64,000 nt of DNA, taken from Prorocentrum cordatum. Lineage: Eukaryota; Sar; Dinophyceae; Prorocentrales; Prorocentraceae. How positions within the stretch are numbered: the first letter of the stretch is position 1; each line of letters starts with the position of its first letter. Position numbers and translations under genes: made by a program. Under the pieces are notes generated by a model, which ran no database searches, was not told the origin of the DNA, and saw only the letters and a list, made by a program, of their open reading frames with translations. Below, piece after piece: positions 1-9,222 of the stretch. The stretch covers positions 1,492,496 to 1,556,495 of the forward strand of contig CAUYUJ010021059.1 in NCBI GenBank assembly GCA_963575745.1, read 5' to 3'.

Positions 1-8
1 CATTATGA

Positions 9-245
9 GAGGACCCGCCCTCCATCCGCGAAGCTCTTGCCAAATCTAAAACGAATGTGCACGACGCTAAAACGATAACCACATTCTGAAAAGGGCCCGC
101 CCTTCAACCGTGAAGCTCTTGCAAACGTTGAAAACGAATGTGCGCGTCGCTATGGCGATGGCCAAACTCTGAAAAAGGGCCTGTATCTTTTTGAGGCGAA
201 TGTGGGCGGCGCTCAAGCGAGAACCACAACTTCGTGGGAAATGGG
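9..245 (+). repeat. Tandem repeat, about 84-bp unit, three degenerate units
   Basis: Units start near 9, 93 and 177. Each carries GAAGCTCTTGC and AACGAATGTGC in the same order, and the third is shortened. The same unit occurs in the opposite orientation at 38840-39010. Both sites lie near a fam1 element. Confidence 0.6.
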
Positions 246-278
246 GGGGTACCACTTCAAGGGGGCGGGAATGATTGG

Positions 279-510
279 CAGGGACCGACCGTCCCGGCAT
301 TCCTATAGTCATACCACGACATGTTCTTAGAACCCGAAAATGTTATAACAACAACAAATGTTAGTATAACATAAACCCGATATGTTAAAACAAGACAATC
401 TCAACTAGAAATGTTCTAAGCACATTTCGTGGAAACCACAAAAAAAAAGTTCTTAGAGAACACTGCTTGGTAGGGCTGTAGACGAGCCAGGACGCTTCGC
501 CACTGCTTGA
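279..510 (+). mobile_element. fam1 foldback MITE-like element, copy 1
   Basis: This 230-bp element starts GCAGGGACCGACCGTCCC and ends CGCTTCGCCACTGCTTGA. The left arm (CCTATAGTC, ACCACG, TGTTCTTAGAACC) is mirrored by the right arm (GGTTCTTAGAACATTG..GGCTATAGGCG in the other copies), so the whole unit can fold into one long imperfect hairpin. Other copies are at 10118-10353, 18354-18460 (internally deleted), 38110-38340 and 60246-60476. It has no coding capacity. The class is inferred from structure and copy number. Confidence 0.75.
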
Positions 511-709
511 TTGTAGTCGCCGATCCTGGCCCCCCTCCCAGGCAGGAGACCGGCCCGGCGCCAGGCTACACACAGGGTGCCCTCCGCACCGCGGCGCCTC
601 GGCCCACCGCGCCCTGCGGAGAGGAGAGCGCCGCGGACACCACGGCGGCCCTCCCCGCCGGCCCAGAGGCCCCTCCAGCCATGGCCTTCCCAGAGGGCTA
701 AGAATGGGC
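511..709. other. GC-rich unassigned block
   Basis: GC-rich and open in one plus frame, but no recognisable domain, start context or splice signal is visible. It could be an exon remnant between two elements. Confidence 0.2.
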
Positions 710-821
710 CCTAGACTCGACTAGAATTCAGATGTCGAGATCCTGGTCCTCCCAAAACCTCGACTAGAGTTTAGATGTCGAGGTCCTGGTGTTATTGTTC
801 AGCCCCCCTGGAGGGTCAGGG
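710..821 (+). mobile_element. fam2 element, partial, right half in two copies
   Basis: Two successive right halves of the fam2 element (see 13095-13224) lie here. Each has CTCGACTAGA, then ATGTCGAG, then TCCTGGT. Only the second keeps the terminal inverted repeat, ending GGAGGGTCAGGG. The left terminus is missing. Confidence 0.5.
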
Positions 822-1019
822 AAAGCGGCCCCCGGAGTCCTCCCGGGGCCCCTCCTGCATGGCCCGCTTTCCGACGCGGACAAGAACCTGCCCCAGAGGC
901 CCCCAGAGGAAGAAAACAACGCCCGGGAGGGCCGCCGCGGTCTCGAGTGGTCCTCCGAGCGCTCGTCGCGACGGCCTCTGCCAGACTCGGCGGCGAGCGG
1001 GGGCGGGGGAAGTGAGCAG

Positions 1020-1155
1020 GAGAAGGCCTCCTCGGAAGGTTCGGAAGCCCCCCTGGCCTCCTGAGAAGTTCTCTATGAGCCTTCTCCGATGAGAGAAACA
1101 AAGAACTTCTCCGAAGGCGCGAGGGCTGCTGAGAAGTCCCGCCGCCTTCTGAGAC
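1020..1155 (+). mobile_element. fam4 foldback element (AGAAG-rich), copy
   Basis: Arms built on CTTCTGAGAAG and CCTTCTCCGA pair with each other over about 135 bp. The family is defined at 3991-4123. Confidence 0.4.
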
Positions 1156-1156
1156 T

Positions 1157-1340
1157 GAAGGGGCCCTGGGACACACAAATAAATACACACACACACGCAA
1201 ATAACAGCAGTCCCCACATCTTCCCACATTTTCTGGGTTTTTGTCTTCCCCCCCACTTCCCATATGTTCCCATAATTCCTGGGGCATCGACGATTCATTG
1301 TGTCTGTATGTGTGTGTTTTTGTTCCCCTCCTGAGAGACG
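1157..1340 (+). repeat. fam3 dispersed repeat, copy 1
   Basis: A 165-205 bp unit in fixed order: GGGGCC..GGGACACAC, a CA-rich microsatellite, TTTTCTGGGTTT, GTCTTCCCCCCCACTTCCCA, a TTCCCATA-like motif, GACGATTCATTGTGTCTG, then CTCCTGAG. Other copies are at 8949-9113, 11247-11451 and 29377-29541. All four are on the plus strand. There are no clear terminal inverted repeats and no ORF, so it may be a SINE or a solo non-autonomous element. Confidence 0.7.
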
Positions 1341-1508
1341 GCCTGCTCCTCCTCGCGCCCCTCCCCCTTCACTCCCCGCCGGCAGGCCCGCGCCAGCAGC
1401 GCGACGGGCCCCGGCGGGAGGGGCCCGCAGGCGGAGGACGGGGGGGAGGGCCGTCGCCGGCCCCGGCCGCGCCGCCCGGCCGCGCCGAGATAGGTGCGGC
1501 GCCGGGGC

Positions 1509-1605
1509 AGGGCGAGGGAGGGAGGGCGAGGGAGGAGGGCGCGGGGCGAGGGAGGAGGGCGAGGGAGGAAGGAGGGCGAGGGCAAGGGAGGGAGGGCGAG
1601 GGAGG
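1509..1605 (+). repeat. Purine minisatellite (GGGCGAGGGAGGA)n
   Basis: Degenerate 12-14 bp units of GGGCGAGGGAGGA run through this stretch. They keep several frames open on both strands, but the composition alone explains the openness. Confidence 0.7.
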
Positions 1606-1936
1606 AGGGCGCGCGCATACTGGGAGGGGGGGGGTCCTCGAGGGAGGACACCCTCAGGGGCATGCTCGAGGGAATGCCTCGGCGGCACCCTCGAGGATCC
1701 CCGAGGGCAGCCTCGGTGGCACCCCCGAGGATCGGGGATCCCTGGGGATCCTCGAGCCTCTGGGGCGTCGTAGCGAGATGGAGAGGGGGGGAAAAGGGCG
1801 CGAAAGGCATGAAATGTATGAACCACCACCTCGCCTGGGCAGGGCCCTCCTGGGCCCCCCAGCGCGGTGTGCACTGCGCCCCTCTGGCCATGGCCAACCA
1901 GAGGGGGTTCGGTGGCTGCGCCGGTCTGGGGCCCGG

Positions 1937-2300
1937 AACGGCCCCGGCCGGGCGCGGCAAGGGCCTGTGTGGGTGGCGCCTGCGAAGGACAAAGCCAGGC
2001 GCCGTGGGCCCCAGAGGAGCCGAGGCCCACGTGAGCTGAGGGGGATCAGCCAACAAAAAAAAGCATGTCCTTTTGGGGCTAATCTGCCAGAGGACATCGG
2101 GAAGGCAGGGGGCCAGGATGGCCCTGGCCAGGCATGGTGGTGGCCTATGGATGGCGCCTGCGAAGAACAGAGCCAGAGGCCGTGAGACCCAAAGGAGCCG
2201 AGACCCACATGCGCTGAGGGGGCCCAGCAAAAAGAAGACGTCCTTTCGGGGCTGATCTGCCAGAGGACATCGGAAAGGCAAGGGGCGGCAGGGCCGCGTC
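1937..2300 (+). repeat. Tandem duplication, about 180-bp unit, two copies
   Basis: Units start near 1937 and 2119. Shared landmarks in order are GGCGCCTGCGAAG, CCAAAGGAGCCGAG (or CCAGAGGAGCCGAG), GCTGAGGGGG, a run of A, and CTGCCAGAGGACATCGG. The copies have diverged by scattered substitutions. Confidence 0.7.
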
Positions 2301-2314
2301 GCGGGCAACATGGG

Positions 2315-2690
2315 TCACAGCTCCGAGAAGGGGCCGTCTTTGCTGTCCTCCTCCTCCAGCTTACTGTGCTGTTGACTCAAGGCCCCTTTAAACTGTTGGG
2401 TCTGGGCCACAATCGCGTCTAGCAGTTCTGACCTCTTCTCCATGTCCTCCTCCGCTCTCGCCCTCTGCAAGCCCTTCTCCATCGACTCGACCATGCTCTT
2501 TATCAGCGCGATCCCCGGAAGACCGTCGGAGTCCTTCCCGTCAACGACCGCCCTCAGTTGCGCGGCCATCTTCTCGAGCGCTCCCTCTTGCTCCATCCGG
2601 AGGAACAAACAGCGGCAGTGAGACAAACCCGTGGTCGTCAGGAAGGATCTCTTGGATTGGCGAAATTTCCCCCCCCTGGCGGCGACTCTG
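2315..2690 (-). CDS. Putative terminal exon of gene 1, coiled-coil protein
   Basis: This open minus-strand block encodes about 100 residues ending at a stop near 2315. The last 90 residues are strongly protein-like: charged, helix-favouring and without low complexity, with segments such as SMVESMEKGLQRARAEEDME and SELLDAIVAQTQQF that suit a coiled coil. On the minus strand it follows a foldback element at 2703-2847, and a CAG acceptor-like site sits just downstream of that element. It is read here as the last exon after the blocks at 3163-3518 and 2860-3027. No family is recognised. It could instead be an isolated coding relic such as a retroelement ORF1 fragment. Splicing and joining are inferred, and exon edges are uncertain by tens of bases. 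Confidence 0.4.
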
Positions 2691-2702
2691 ACTACCTACC
2701 AG

Positions 2703-2847
2703 ACCACACCAACCCAACCCGAAGACCCGAATTTCGGGTTGGGGGGGGTATCGGCTCCATATATGTATTTTTTCGATGTTCCCGGACCCCCCCCCACTGG
2801 AAATGGAGGGCAAACTGAGGCCTTCGGGTTGGGTTGGGGTGGTTTGG
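2703..2847 (-). mobile_element. Foldback element in a putative intron of gene 1
   Basis: The arms CCAACCCAACCCGAAG and CTTCGGGTTGGGTTGGGG pair at the two ends. The interior is short and AT-richer (CATATATGTATTTTTTC). It sits exactly between two protein-like minus-strand blocks, so it may be an intron or introner. Only one copy is in this window. Confidence 0.55.
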
Positions 2848-2859
2848 TGGGTGGTGAGA

Positions 2860-3027
2860 CTCCAGCGCCGCCCCCGGCGCGCTCCGCGCGCCAGCGGGGG
2901 CGGATCCAGCGCCGAGCCAAGCCATCCGCTCCGCAGACCCTCCGACCGTTGGGTGCGCCGTCACGGGAGCCCCCGTGTGGATCCCCGGGGCCCTGTCGTG
3001 GAGGGCGATCCCGACCGAACTGCGCAC
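2860..3027 (-). CDS. Putative internal exon of gene 1
   Basis: A GC-rich minus-strand block open for about 55 codons, with protein-like content (for example SSVGIALHDRAPGIHTGAP). It lies between two inverted-repeat elements, 3028-3162 upstream and 2703-2847 downstream. There is no recognised domain. The frame was chosen for its amino-acid composition only, and splice sites are not defined. Confidence 0.25.
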
Positions 3028-3162
3028 CTTGCCGTCGCTCGGACGTCCATTCTCTGTGTTTGTTCGGTTTCGTGCGTGTTTTTTTTCCGCCAAATGATCA
3101 AGGATGCTCCTCGATGCTCCTCGATGATCCCCCTGACGGCAACACGTCCGAGCGATGCCAAG
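3028..3162 (-). mobile_element. fam6 TIR element, copy 1, intron-like position
   Basis: The terminal inverted repeats are CTTGCCGTCGCTCGGACGT on the left and ACGTCCGAGCGATGCCAAG on the right, with a 135-bp total length. GCAC lies directly outside both ends and may be a 4-bp target duplication. The interior has TTTCGTGCGTG and AAATGATCAAGGATGCTCCT. Other copies are at 30172-30306, 43438-43566 and 32758-33107 (interrupted). In at least three cases the sequence just outside its right end is a protein-like open block on the minus strand. Confidence 0.75.
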
Positions 3163-3518
3163 GCACAGCTTTTGACGGCCCCCCCATCTCTCCTTCGTCC
3201 AGGCTGCGCCCAGGCTTCCTCCAGACTTCCTCCGGGTGCCGAGCCCGAGCCCGACGACCTCTCCACGAGGCTAACCCCCCAAAGACCGCGCAAGGAAAGC
3301 TTTGGGGCCTCCTCGGGGGCTCCCGCGAAGGAGCACACCATCGGACGTTGCGAGCTCCCGCCGACTTTTCCTTCCTCGAACATGACAGCGTCCCCGAGCT
3401 CCTCCGTGGCCATCCCGTCGCCGACGGCCCCGGCGGCGCCCAGGCCGCAGAGGGCCACCGCGGCCGCCGCCGCGAGCCACGGCGCGGGCGCGGCCCACGG
3501 GGCCCGGCGAGGGCCCAT
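3163..3518 (-). CDS. Putative first exon of gene 1 with a signal-peptide-like start
   Basis: The ATG (plus-strand CAT at 3516-3518) opens a frame whose first 32 residues look like a secretion or ER signal: two arginines at 4-5, a hydrophobic stretch from about 14 to 31 (WLAAAAAVALCGLGAAG), then small residues suitable for cleavage. About 85 acidic and mixed residues follow (ATEELGDAVMFEEGKV among them). An upstream in-frame start 20 codons earlier exists, but it would bury the signal and adds only low-complexity residues. The block ends against the fam6 element at 3028-3162. No family was recognised. In dinoflagellates such a leader could also be the first part of a plastid-targeting presequence. 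The gene is inferred, not shown. Confidence 0.35.
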
Positions 3519-3600
3519 ATGTCGTGGACGGGGGGCGGGCTCCCTAGCTGAGCCCGGCGGCGCCGCGCAGCGCCCCACGAGCCCGAGCCGATGCCCCGCG

Positions 3601-3757
3601 CAGGCTGCTCCGACCAGCCATAACTGGGGGAGCTGTGGTCCTTACCCCCCTGGGGGAACCCATCGCATCGACGATCTCTCGAGAGGGGTGTCGAAATCGA
3701 TGGCTCCCGCAGGGGGGTAAGGAACACAGCTCCCCCAGTTGTGGCTGGCCTGCTGCT
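3601..3757 (+). mobile_element. Long foldback element (CAACTGGGGGAGCTGTG arms)
   Basis: The left arm CCAGCCATAACTGGGGGAGC, followed by TGTGGTCCTTACCCCCCTG, is mirrored on the right by CAGGGGGGTAAGGAACACAG and CTCCCCCAGTTGTGGCTGG. The centre is ATCTCTCGAGAGG. The arms are about 60 bp with few mismatches. It is a single copy in this window. Each arm carries GTAAGG on one strand, a donor-like motif. Confidence 0.7.
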
Positions 3758-3990
3758 GGGCCTTGCCCCCCCCACTGTCGGCCGAGAACGGCTACGGAGG
3801 CATGCCGCCGAGGCCGTCCCCGGCGAGACGGCGGCGGCGGGAGACGCCGGCGAAGGGCCGACGGGCCGCAGGCAGCAGCCACAGAAGGAGGCGACGCCGG
3901 GGCAGCGGCGCAGCCATGGACGGAGCCGGAGCGACAGAATGCACCCGTCTGGAGTGTCTCCTCTGCGGTACGCACTGGCGGCGCGCACAA

Positions 3991-4123
3991 GGGGGTCGGA
4001 GGAGGGGGAAGGCTTCTTAGAAGCACCCCTGCTTCTTAGAAGGCGCGGGCCTTATCGAGATAGATGCAAGGCCTGCGCCTTCGAAGAAGCAGCCTCCGTC
4101 TAAGAAGCCTTCCCCCCCTGACC
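3991..4123 (+). mobile_element. fam4 foldback element, reference copy
   Basis: The arms GGGGGAAGGCTTCTTAGAAG on the left and TAAGAAGCCTTCCCCCCCTG on the right pair. A second pair, AAGGCGCGGGCCTTATC with GCAAGGCCTGCGCCTTCG, lies inside. Related copies are at 1020-1155, 4655-4755, 16354-16690, 23785-23935, 31281-31490 and 41636-41783. Confidence 0.65.
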
Positions 4124-4654
4124 ATTTCGCCTCAGCAGGCTCCACGTGTATGCCTCTGCGCACCAGCGGCCTGCGCGCAGTCACGCGAGGGCGCCCTTCC
4201 CCCCAACAGCCCACTACTTCATGGTCCCCCCTTCTGTCTTGTGGCGCACCGGCTGCGGTACCCGACCACTGATGCCGTGATGTCTTTCCACACGGGTGCC
4301 CCAGAGCTCTGACAACTTCCTGGGGGTTGGCTCTGTTGCCTGCCCGGGAGCCCGAGTGCCCCCTGGACGCCGAGAACTATTTGTTGTGCAACCCCTTCAT
4401 GATTCGCTCGAGACTTTCGAGGAGGCTGGGATGGTGCCGATGAACATTCCTCCCCAGGCACATCGCACTCTGATGTCTCGATGCTAGAGCTCCCAGACCC
4501 TCGACCACTTCTGAATGCCTGGTCTTTCCTTCCGACTCGTCTTGTTGACGGCCACGAAACCCGAAGCCGGCCTCCCGAGGCAAAACAGTGGCGACACGCC
4601 CGCAGGGGCGCGCACGCAGGGGCGGCATGCCAAGAAGGCAGGACTGTTTCCTGG

Positions 4655-4755
4655 GAAGGCGGGGGGGTCGTAGAAGCCTCTGGCTTCTGGGAAGCCTTTT
4701 GGGAAGCTCCCGCGCCTTCGAGGAAGGCCCCCGCCTCCTAAGACGCCCCCCGCCA
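4655..4755 (+). mobile_element. fam4 foldback element, short copy
   Basis: GAAGGCGGGGGGGTCGTAGA near the left end pairs with the GGAAGGCCCCCGCCTCC region at the right. The interior TCTGGCTTCTGGGAAGCC matches the fam4 style. Confidence 0.4.
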
Positions 4756-5104
4756 TCCTAGAAAACCGCCCCCCCACCTTCCCTCGCGCCCTCCCCCTCT
4801 GGCGCTGGCCGCCAGACTGGAGCTCGGCGCACTTTGACATGGACTACGGATCCTTCGATCGGGCGCGCGGGCGCCAGATCGAGATCCACAGCGCCAGTGC
4901 CCCCCAAATTGGCAAAGGAACGCGCCGACGCCGTAATTACGGAAGTGGGGCCCCTCGCGGGGTGGGGCACGTCGGGGCGGAGGTGCGTTGCGATCGCCAC
5001 AGTCGGGCACAACATGCCTTCGGGTAGCAAACATGCCTTCGGGGGCACAACAATCTGCTGCGCGCCAGCGGATCCAAACAAAAAAACAAAGCATCCCCCG
5101 TGCA

Positions 5105-5490
5105 GGAGTAGGATGAGGAGGAGGAAGAGGAAGAGGAGGAGGAAAAGGAGAAGGAGGAGGAGGAGCGAGGAGGAGGAGGAGCGAGGAGGAACGAGGAGGA
5201 GGAGGAGGGGGAGCGAGGAGGAGGAGGAGGAGGAGGAGAAGGAGCGAGAAGCGAGGAACGAGGAGGAGGAGGAGGAGGAAGAGCGAGGAGCGAGGAGCGA
5301 GGAAGAGGAGGAAGAGGAGGAAGAGGAGGAGGAGCGAGGAGGAAGAGGAGGAGGAGGAGCGAGAAGGAGCGAAAAGGAGGAGCGAGGAGCGAGGAGCGAG
5401 GAGCGAGGAGCGAGGAACGAGGAGGAGGAGGAGGAGGAGGAGGAGGAGGAGGAGGAGCGAGGAGCGAGGAGGAGGAGGAGGACAACAAGC
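5105..5490 (+). repeat. Imperfect GGA/GAG purine tract, about 385 bp
   Basis: The plus strand is almost pure purine, a mixture of GGA, GAA and GCGAGGA units. Every frame is open and would give Glu/Arg or Ser/Leu homopolymers, so no gene is called. Confidence 0.9.
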
Positions 5491-5709
5491 TAGGTGCGCC
5501 CGCGTCCTATCTGACATCCCACCCCTCCACCCCACCCCTTACCATGGCGTAGATCCCCTCTGTACTCGCACAGTCGGATGTCGAGCAGGGCAATGATCCC
5601 GAAAGGACACGCGATGCATTGTAGAGCACGGCATGGCATGGCGTAGAAGAGCACCGCAAAGCGTAGCATCAACCTAACATTTCATTGCACGCCGTGGCAT
5701 GGCACGGGA

Positions 5710-5868
5710 AGTGGCGCCAGCGCTGCAGCGGGAGCACGAGTCGAAACGAGCGGAAGCGCGGAAATGAGGCCAACGCTGCAGCGGGAGCACGATTCGGAAC
5801 GAGCGGAAGCACGGAAAGGAAGCCAGCGCTGCAGCGGGAGCACGATTCGGAACGAACGGGGCCCGAAA
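5710..5868 (+). repeat. Tandem repeat, 53-bp unit, three units
   Basis: GCTGCAGCGGGAGCACGA recurs with a spacing of 53 bp near 5718, 5771 and 5824, each time followed by CGGAACGA or CGAAACGA. Confidence 0.8.
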
Positions 5869-6001
5869 ATTTGGAAACCGTGCCGGCGAAAACCCAACTC
5901 CGGGAAACCTATGTGAAAAAAACAGTGCGCGGGGGGGGGATGAGCACTTTCAATCCGTCATCAGGGGAAGAGGGGGAGTAGTATTCATATTGAGTAATTG
6001 T

Positions 6002-6330
6002 GGAGGAGGAGGAGGAGGAGGAGGAGGAGGAGGAGGAGGAGGAGGAGGAGCGAGGGAAAGCGCGAGGAGGAGGAAGAGGAGGCACAGCGACTCTGGGCCT
6101 GCGCTGCCCCCGGGCAGGGCCCCGGCCGCGAGGGCGGCACCCCCTCGCGCGCGCCGCGGCGCGAGGGCCCCCCTCGGCGGCGCCTGCACCCGCCCGGGCG
6201 GCAGCCGCTGCCAGAGGACGCCGCGGTCGTCGACGACCTCCGCCCACAGAGGGCGAGCGGCGGCAGGCCGCACGGCCCCCGGGCAGAGGCCCCGGGCGCG
6301 CTCGCGCCCCGACTGTGTGCAGGACCCCGA
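6002..6330 (-). other. GGA tract plus GC-rich exon-like block
   Basis: A pure GGA run (6002-6050) is followed by a very GC-rich block (about 6070-6325). On the minus strand it reads through protein-like sequence (PLWAEVVDDRGVLWQRLPPG is one stretch) just after a pyrimidine tract and a CACACAG acceptor-like site near 6312. The plus strand is also open, so strand and coding status remain unsure. Confidence 0.25.
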
Positions 6331-6342
6331 GGGCCGACGGGA

Positions 6343-6400
6343 GGAGGAGGAGGAGGAGGAGGAGGAGGAGGAGGAGGAGGAGGAGGAGGAGGAGGAGGAG
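6343..6400 (+). repeat. GGA microsatellite running into the assembly gap
   Basis: Pure GGA repeats end exactly where the run of N begins, so the true array length is unknown. Confidence 0.9.
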
Positions 6401-6500
6401 NNNNNNNNNNNNNNNNNNNNNNNNNNNNNNNNNNNNNNNNNNNNNNNNNNNNNNNNNNNNNNNNNNNNNNNNNNNNNNNNNNNNNNNNNNNNNNNNNNNN
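6401..6500. other. Assembly gap, 100 N
   Basis: One hundred N in a row, which looks like a placeholder of arbitrary length. Any frame drawn across it is meaningless. Confidence 0.99.
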
Positions 6501-6588
6501 CGGGGCCCACGCACCAAAAACCTTGGAGCAGCTGGATGTCTGGGGACGGGAGGTCTTTGGCCGTCGGAGGCCTCGAGGGGGTCCCTTG

Positions 6589-6709
6589 CCCTGACCTTCC
6601 GGGAGGGCTAAAAAATAGCACCAGGGCCTCGGCATCGAAATTCCTGTCGAGTTTCTGGGCAGTCCAGACAGGCCTAAGCAGGTCTGGAGGGCTATTTTCT
6701 AGCACTGGG
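6589..6709 (-). mobile_element. fam2 element, reverse orientation
   Basis: It begins with the fam2 terminus CCCTGACCTTCC, then GGGAGGGCTAAAAAATAG, and continues through the fam2 interior (TTCCTGTCGAG, GGTCTGGAGGGCTATT). The far terminal repeat is missing. Confidence 0.6.
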
Positions 6710-6811
6710 CCTTGGGACGGTCAGTTCCCCCCCCCCTACCCAAATCAAGCAATCCTGGGACGGTCCTTAACCATAACCATTCCCCCAAATACCCATACCC
6801 ATGACCAGGCC

Positions 6812-6875
6812 TCGGGGACGGGCCGGGACTTCCGGGGGCCCCACAATGAAAAAATCAGGGCATCGCATGTCTGGG
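6812..6875 (-). mobile_element. fam13 element, fragment
   Basis: GGGACTTCCGGGGGCCC and AAAAAATCAGGGCATCG match the start of the fam13 unit in reverse (see 15398-15570). Confidence 0.4.
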
Positions 6876-6920
6876 GCCCCCTATAGCTCCCTGCCTCCCT
6901 CCAGCGGCCTCCCAAAAAGA

Positions 6921-7089
6921 GGTCCGAGTAGATGGGGTCGGAGGGTCGCGCCGCATCGCCGCTGTATCGCCATGCATCGGCGATGCATCGGCGTCGTCGC
7001 CGTCAGGAGGATCGGGCTCCACATCGAGCCGCATCGCCGCTGCGTCGGCGATGCGGCGCGGTCCTTCGACCCCATCTGCTCCGACCCCC
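6921..7089 (+). mobile_element. fam5 foldback element, copy 1
   Basis: The left arm GAGTAGATGGGGTCGGAGG, then TCGCGCCGCATCGCC, is mirrored by GGCGATGCGGCGCGGTCC and GACCCCATCTGCTCCGACCC. The centre holds short GATGCATCGGCG palindromes and ATCGGGCTCCACATCGAGCC. Other copies are at 12838-12997, 24161-24290 (right arm lost), 41577-41950 (interrupted) and 55870-56035. Confidence 0.75.
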
Positions 7090-7738
7090 TCCGGCAGGCC
7101 CGAACCCTCCCTCCCCCGCCTCCCCTTTCCCTCCCCCCCTCGAGGAGGGAGGGAGGGGGGAGTGAGGGAAAGGAGGAGGAGGGGAAGCAGGAGGGAAGGA
7201 GGGAAAGGAACGACTCGGAGGAGGCAGCCAGGGGGACCAGACACGCTTTCCGCTCAAGGGGCACGGTAGACCGGGGTGACCAGGGCTTGTCACTGAAGGG
7301 ATACAGTAGATCGGCATCAGCGTCATGAGGAAGGGCGCTTGGCTCGGTCTGCCCGATTGGAGGCCGATCGCAACGACGGCTGCGATCGGAACAGAGATAA
7401 GACACTACCTTGAGTTCAATCAACCCGCACAATAAGGATGCGCGGTAAGGATGCAAGGGCCTTGGAAGGGCATCTCGAAGCTTTGCGAGCGGGGCGCGGC
7501 CAGCGAAAGCGGCCAAGGATGGGCCGAGGAGGTCAGGATGCAAGGGCACCCTTGGGAAAGTCGCTCACCCTTACTGTGCGGGTCGACTGTACAACTCTTG
7601 CTGTCGCATCCTCTTGCTCTCTTGCCTTCGACATGTGCCCAATGAGCTGGGAAGGTGCAGGCGAGCAAACCTGGATATGCCACCAGGCACTTGCCTTTAA
7701 CAGCCCTGGACCGCGGGGACCGAAAATGGCAGGCCTGG
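7090..7738. other. Unassigned: purine tract then unique sequence
   Basis: A GGGAGGA-rich stretch (7140-7215) is followed by mixed sequence containing two GATGCAAGGGC-like motifs near 7449 and 7536 and one at 33690-33710. No gene is supported. Confidence 0.3.
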
Positions 7739-7940
7739 GCTGAATCGAACCGCGGAGTCGGATCGGATCGAGAAGGGATCGGATCGCGGGCGAATCGTCT
7801 CGAATCGAGTCAACATCGGATCGCCGCGCTGTGCTCTGGCTGGCCCCAGCCGATGCTGGCGAACCGAGCCGCATCGGATCAAATCGGAATCGCGGCCCCA
7901 GTCGGCGAATCGAGTCGCATCGAGTCGGATTGCAGGCGGC
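7739..7940 (+). repeat. fam14 dispersed repeat, copy 1
   Basis: About 200 bp of GATCGGATCG-rich sequence with CTCTGGCTGGCCCCAGCCGA in the middle and GGCGAATCGAGTCGCATCGA near the end. The whole layout recurs at 45121-45322. The unit is rich in short GAATCG/CGATTC inverted motifs. Confidence 0.65.
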
Positions 7941-8534
7941 CCTCAAGTGGCACCGCCGTGCGATGGGACCCAAAGCGCGACAAGCTCGAGGGGCACAGAG
8001 GACGCCATCCACCGCAGCAGGGGTGCGGCACCGCTCCCTGCCTGGACCCGCGCCGCAACGCAGAGTCACGCCGGGCACGCCTGCGACCCTCGACCCCGGC
8101 ATCCACGCGGGGGAAAGCTGGTCGGAGGTGACGATCGGCGCACATAGCGCAGGAGCGGGCGTTGCACGCCTTCGCCCGGGACCCTCGCCGAAGGCACGGA
8201 CCATCGGCGCCCCTGGATACATGTATTACTCCCCTCTGTGCCATTCGCCCCCCTCGTCGCCTCCGACTTGAGTTTCGGGTCGGGCGAAAGGGGGGGACAA
8301 CAACAGGGGGGGTGGGGGAGAACCAGCTCGCGCAGCTGATTTTCCTGGCGCCGCCCGGCGCCGGAGGCGGCCATGTGTCGAGGAATGGGCCCCTCGGTGG
8401 GGCCGAAACCGGCTGCATGCAGCAAATTTCGTACCCCCCCCCCCCTCCCAACCCCACCCTTCCGCCCGGCCCGAGAGTCAGGGGGATGGCCAGGTCTTGG
8501 GGGGGGGGGGGGAAGGGAGACGTCGAGCTGGAAT

Positions 8535-8680
8535 CCGCCATGCGTCGCCGATGGGTCGGCGGCAGGCTCCCGAGGGCGCATCCGCCCGCTCCGCGGGCGG
8601 GGAGGGCCAATTTTCTCGGGCCCCGTTGTCGGCGAGCAGTGGGCGATGGCGGGTCGCTGCGTCCCCCCCTGAGCATACTC
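8535..8680 (+). repeat. fam15 dispersed repeat, copy 1
   Basis: CGATGGGTCGGCG, then CGAGGGCGCATCCGC, GGGCGGGG, CGGGCCCC and GTGGGCGATGGCGGGTCG in fixed order. Other copies are at 11035-11185, 18716-19258 and 28232-28365. Confidence 0.55.
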
Positions 8681-8716
8681 TTCCCCCGAACGTCCCCCTG
8701 AATCCAAGGCGTTCCC

Positions 8717-8806
8717 TCCTCCTCCTCCTCGCTCCTCGCTCCTCGCTCCCCCTCCTCCTCCTCCTCCTCCTCCTCCTCCTCCTCCTCCTCCTCCTCCTCC
8801 TCGCAA
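8717..8806 (-). repeat. TCC microsatellite
   Basis: TCC repeats with a few GCTCCTC variants at the start. Frames through it are artefacts. Confidence 0.9.
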
Positions 8807-8948
8807 GAGTGACCCAGTGACCCTGGGGGCGCCCCACGGGGGGACCAGACACGGGCGCGCCAGAGGCTGCCAGCGCACCGTGCTTGGCGATCGGGGGATC
8901 CCGACGAGCCCGCCCCAGAGGTCACTCGAGCGAAGGGTCACTCTTCTG

Positions 8949-9113
8949 AAGGGGCCCCAGGACACACACAAATAAATACACACAAATAAAAAACAATCCC
9001 CATATTTTCCAATAGTTTCTGGGTTTCTGTCTTCCCCCCCACTTCCCGTATTTTCCCATATTTTCTGAGAAATCGAAGATTCATTGTGTCTGTGTGTTTT
9101 CTCCTCATCTGAT
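8949..9113 (+). repeat. fam3 dispersed repeat, copy 2
   Basis: The motif order matches the copy at 1157-1340 (GGACACACACAAATAAATAC, TTTCTGGGTTTCTGTCTTCC, ATTCATTGTGTCTG), with a shorter CA part. Confidence 0.7.
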
Positions 9114-9222
9114 CTTCGCGTGTCGCCGAGCGGAGCCCGGGGCGAAGGGGCCCACTGAGCCGGCGGCGTCGTAGGCGCGGGGAGCACCCGGCGCGCGGCC
9201 GGGGCCCTCGCGCAGCTCGCCG

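Noticed and set aside
5909-6886. ORFs crossing the run of N
   Set aside because: The gap has arbitrary length, so the frame is meaningless.
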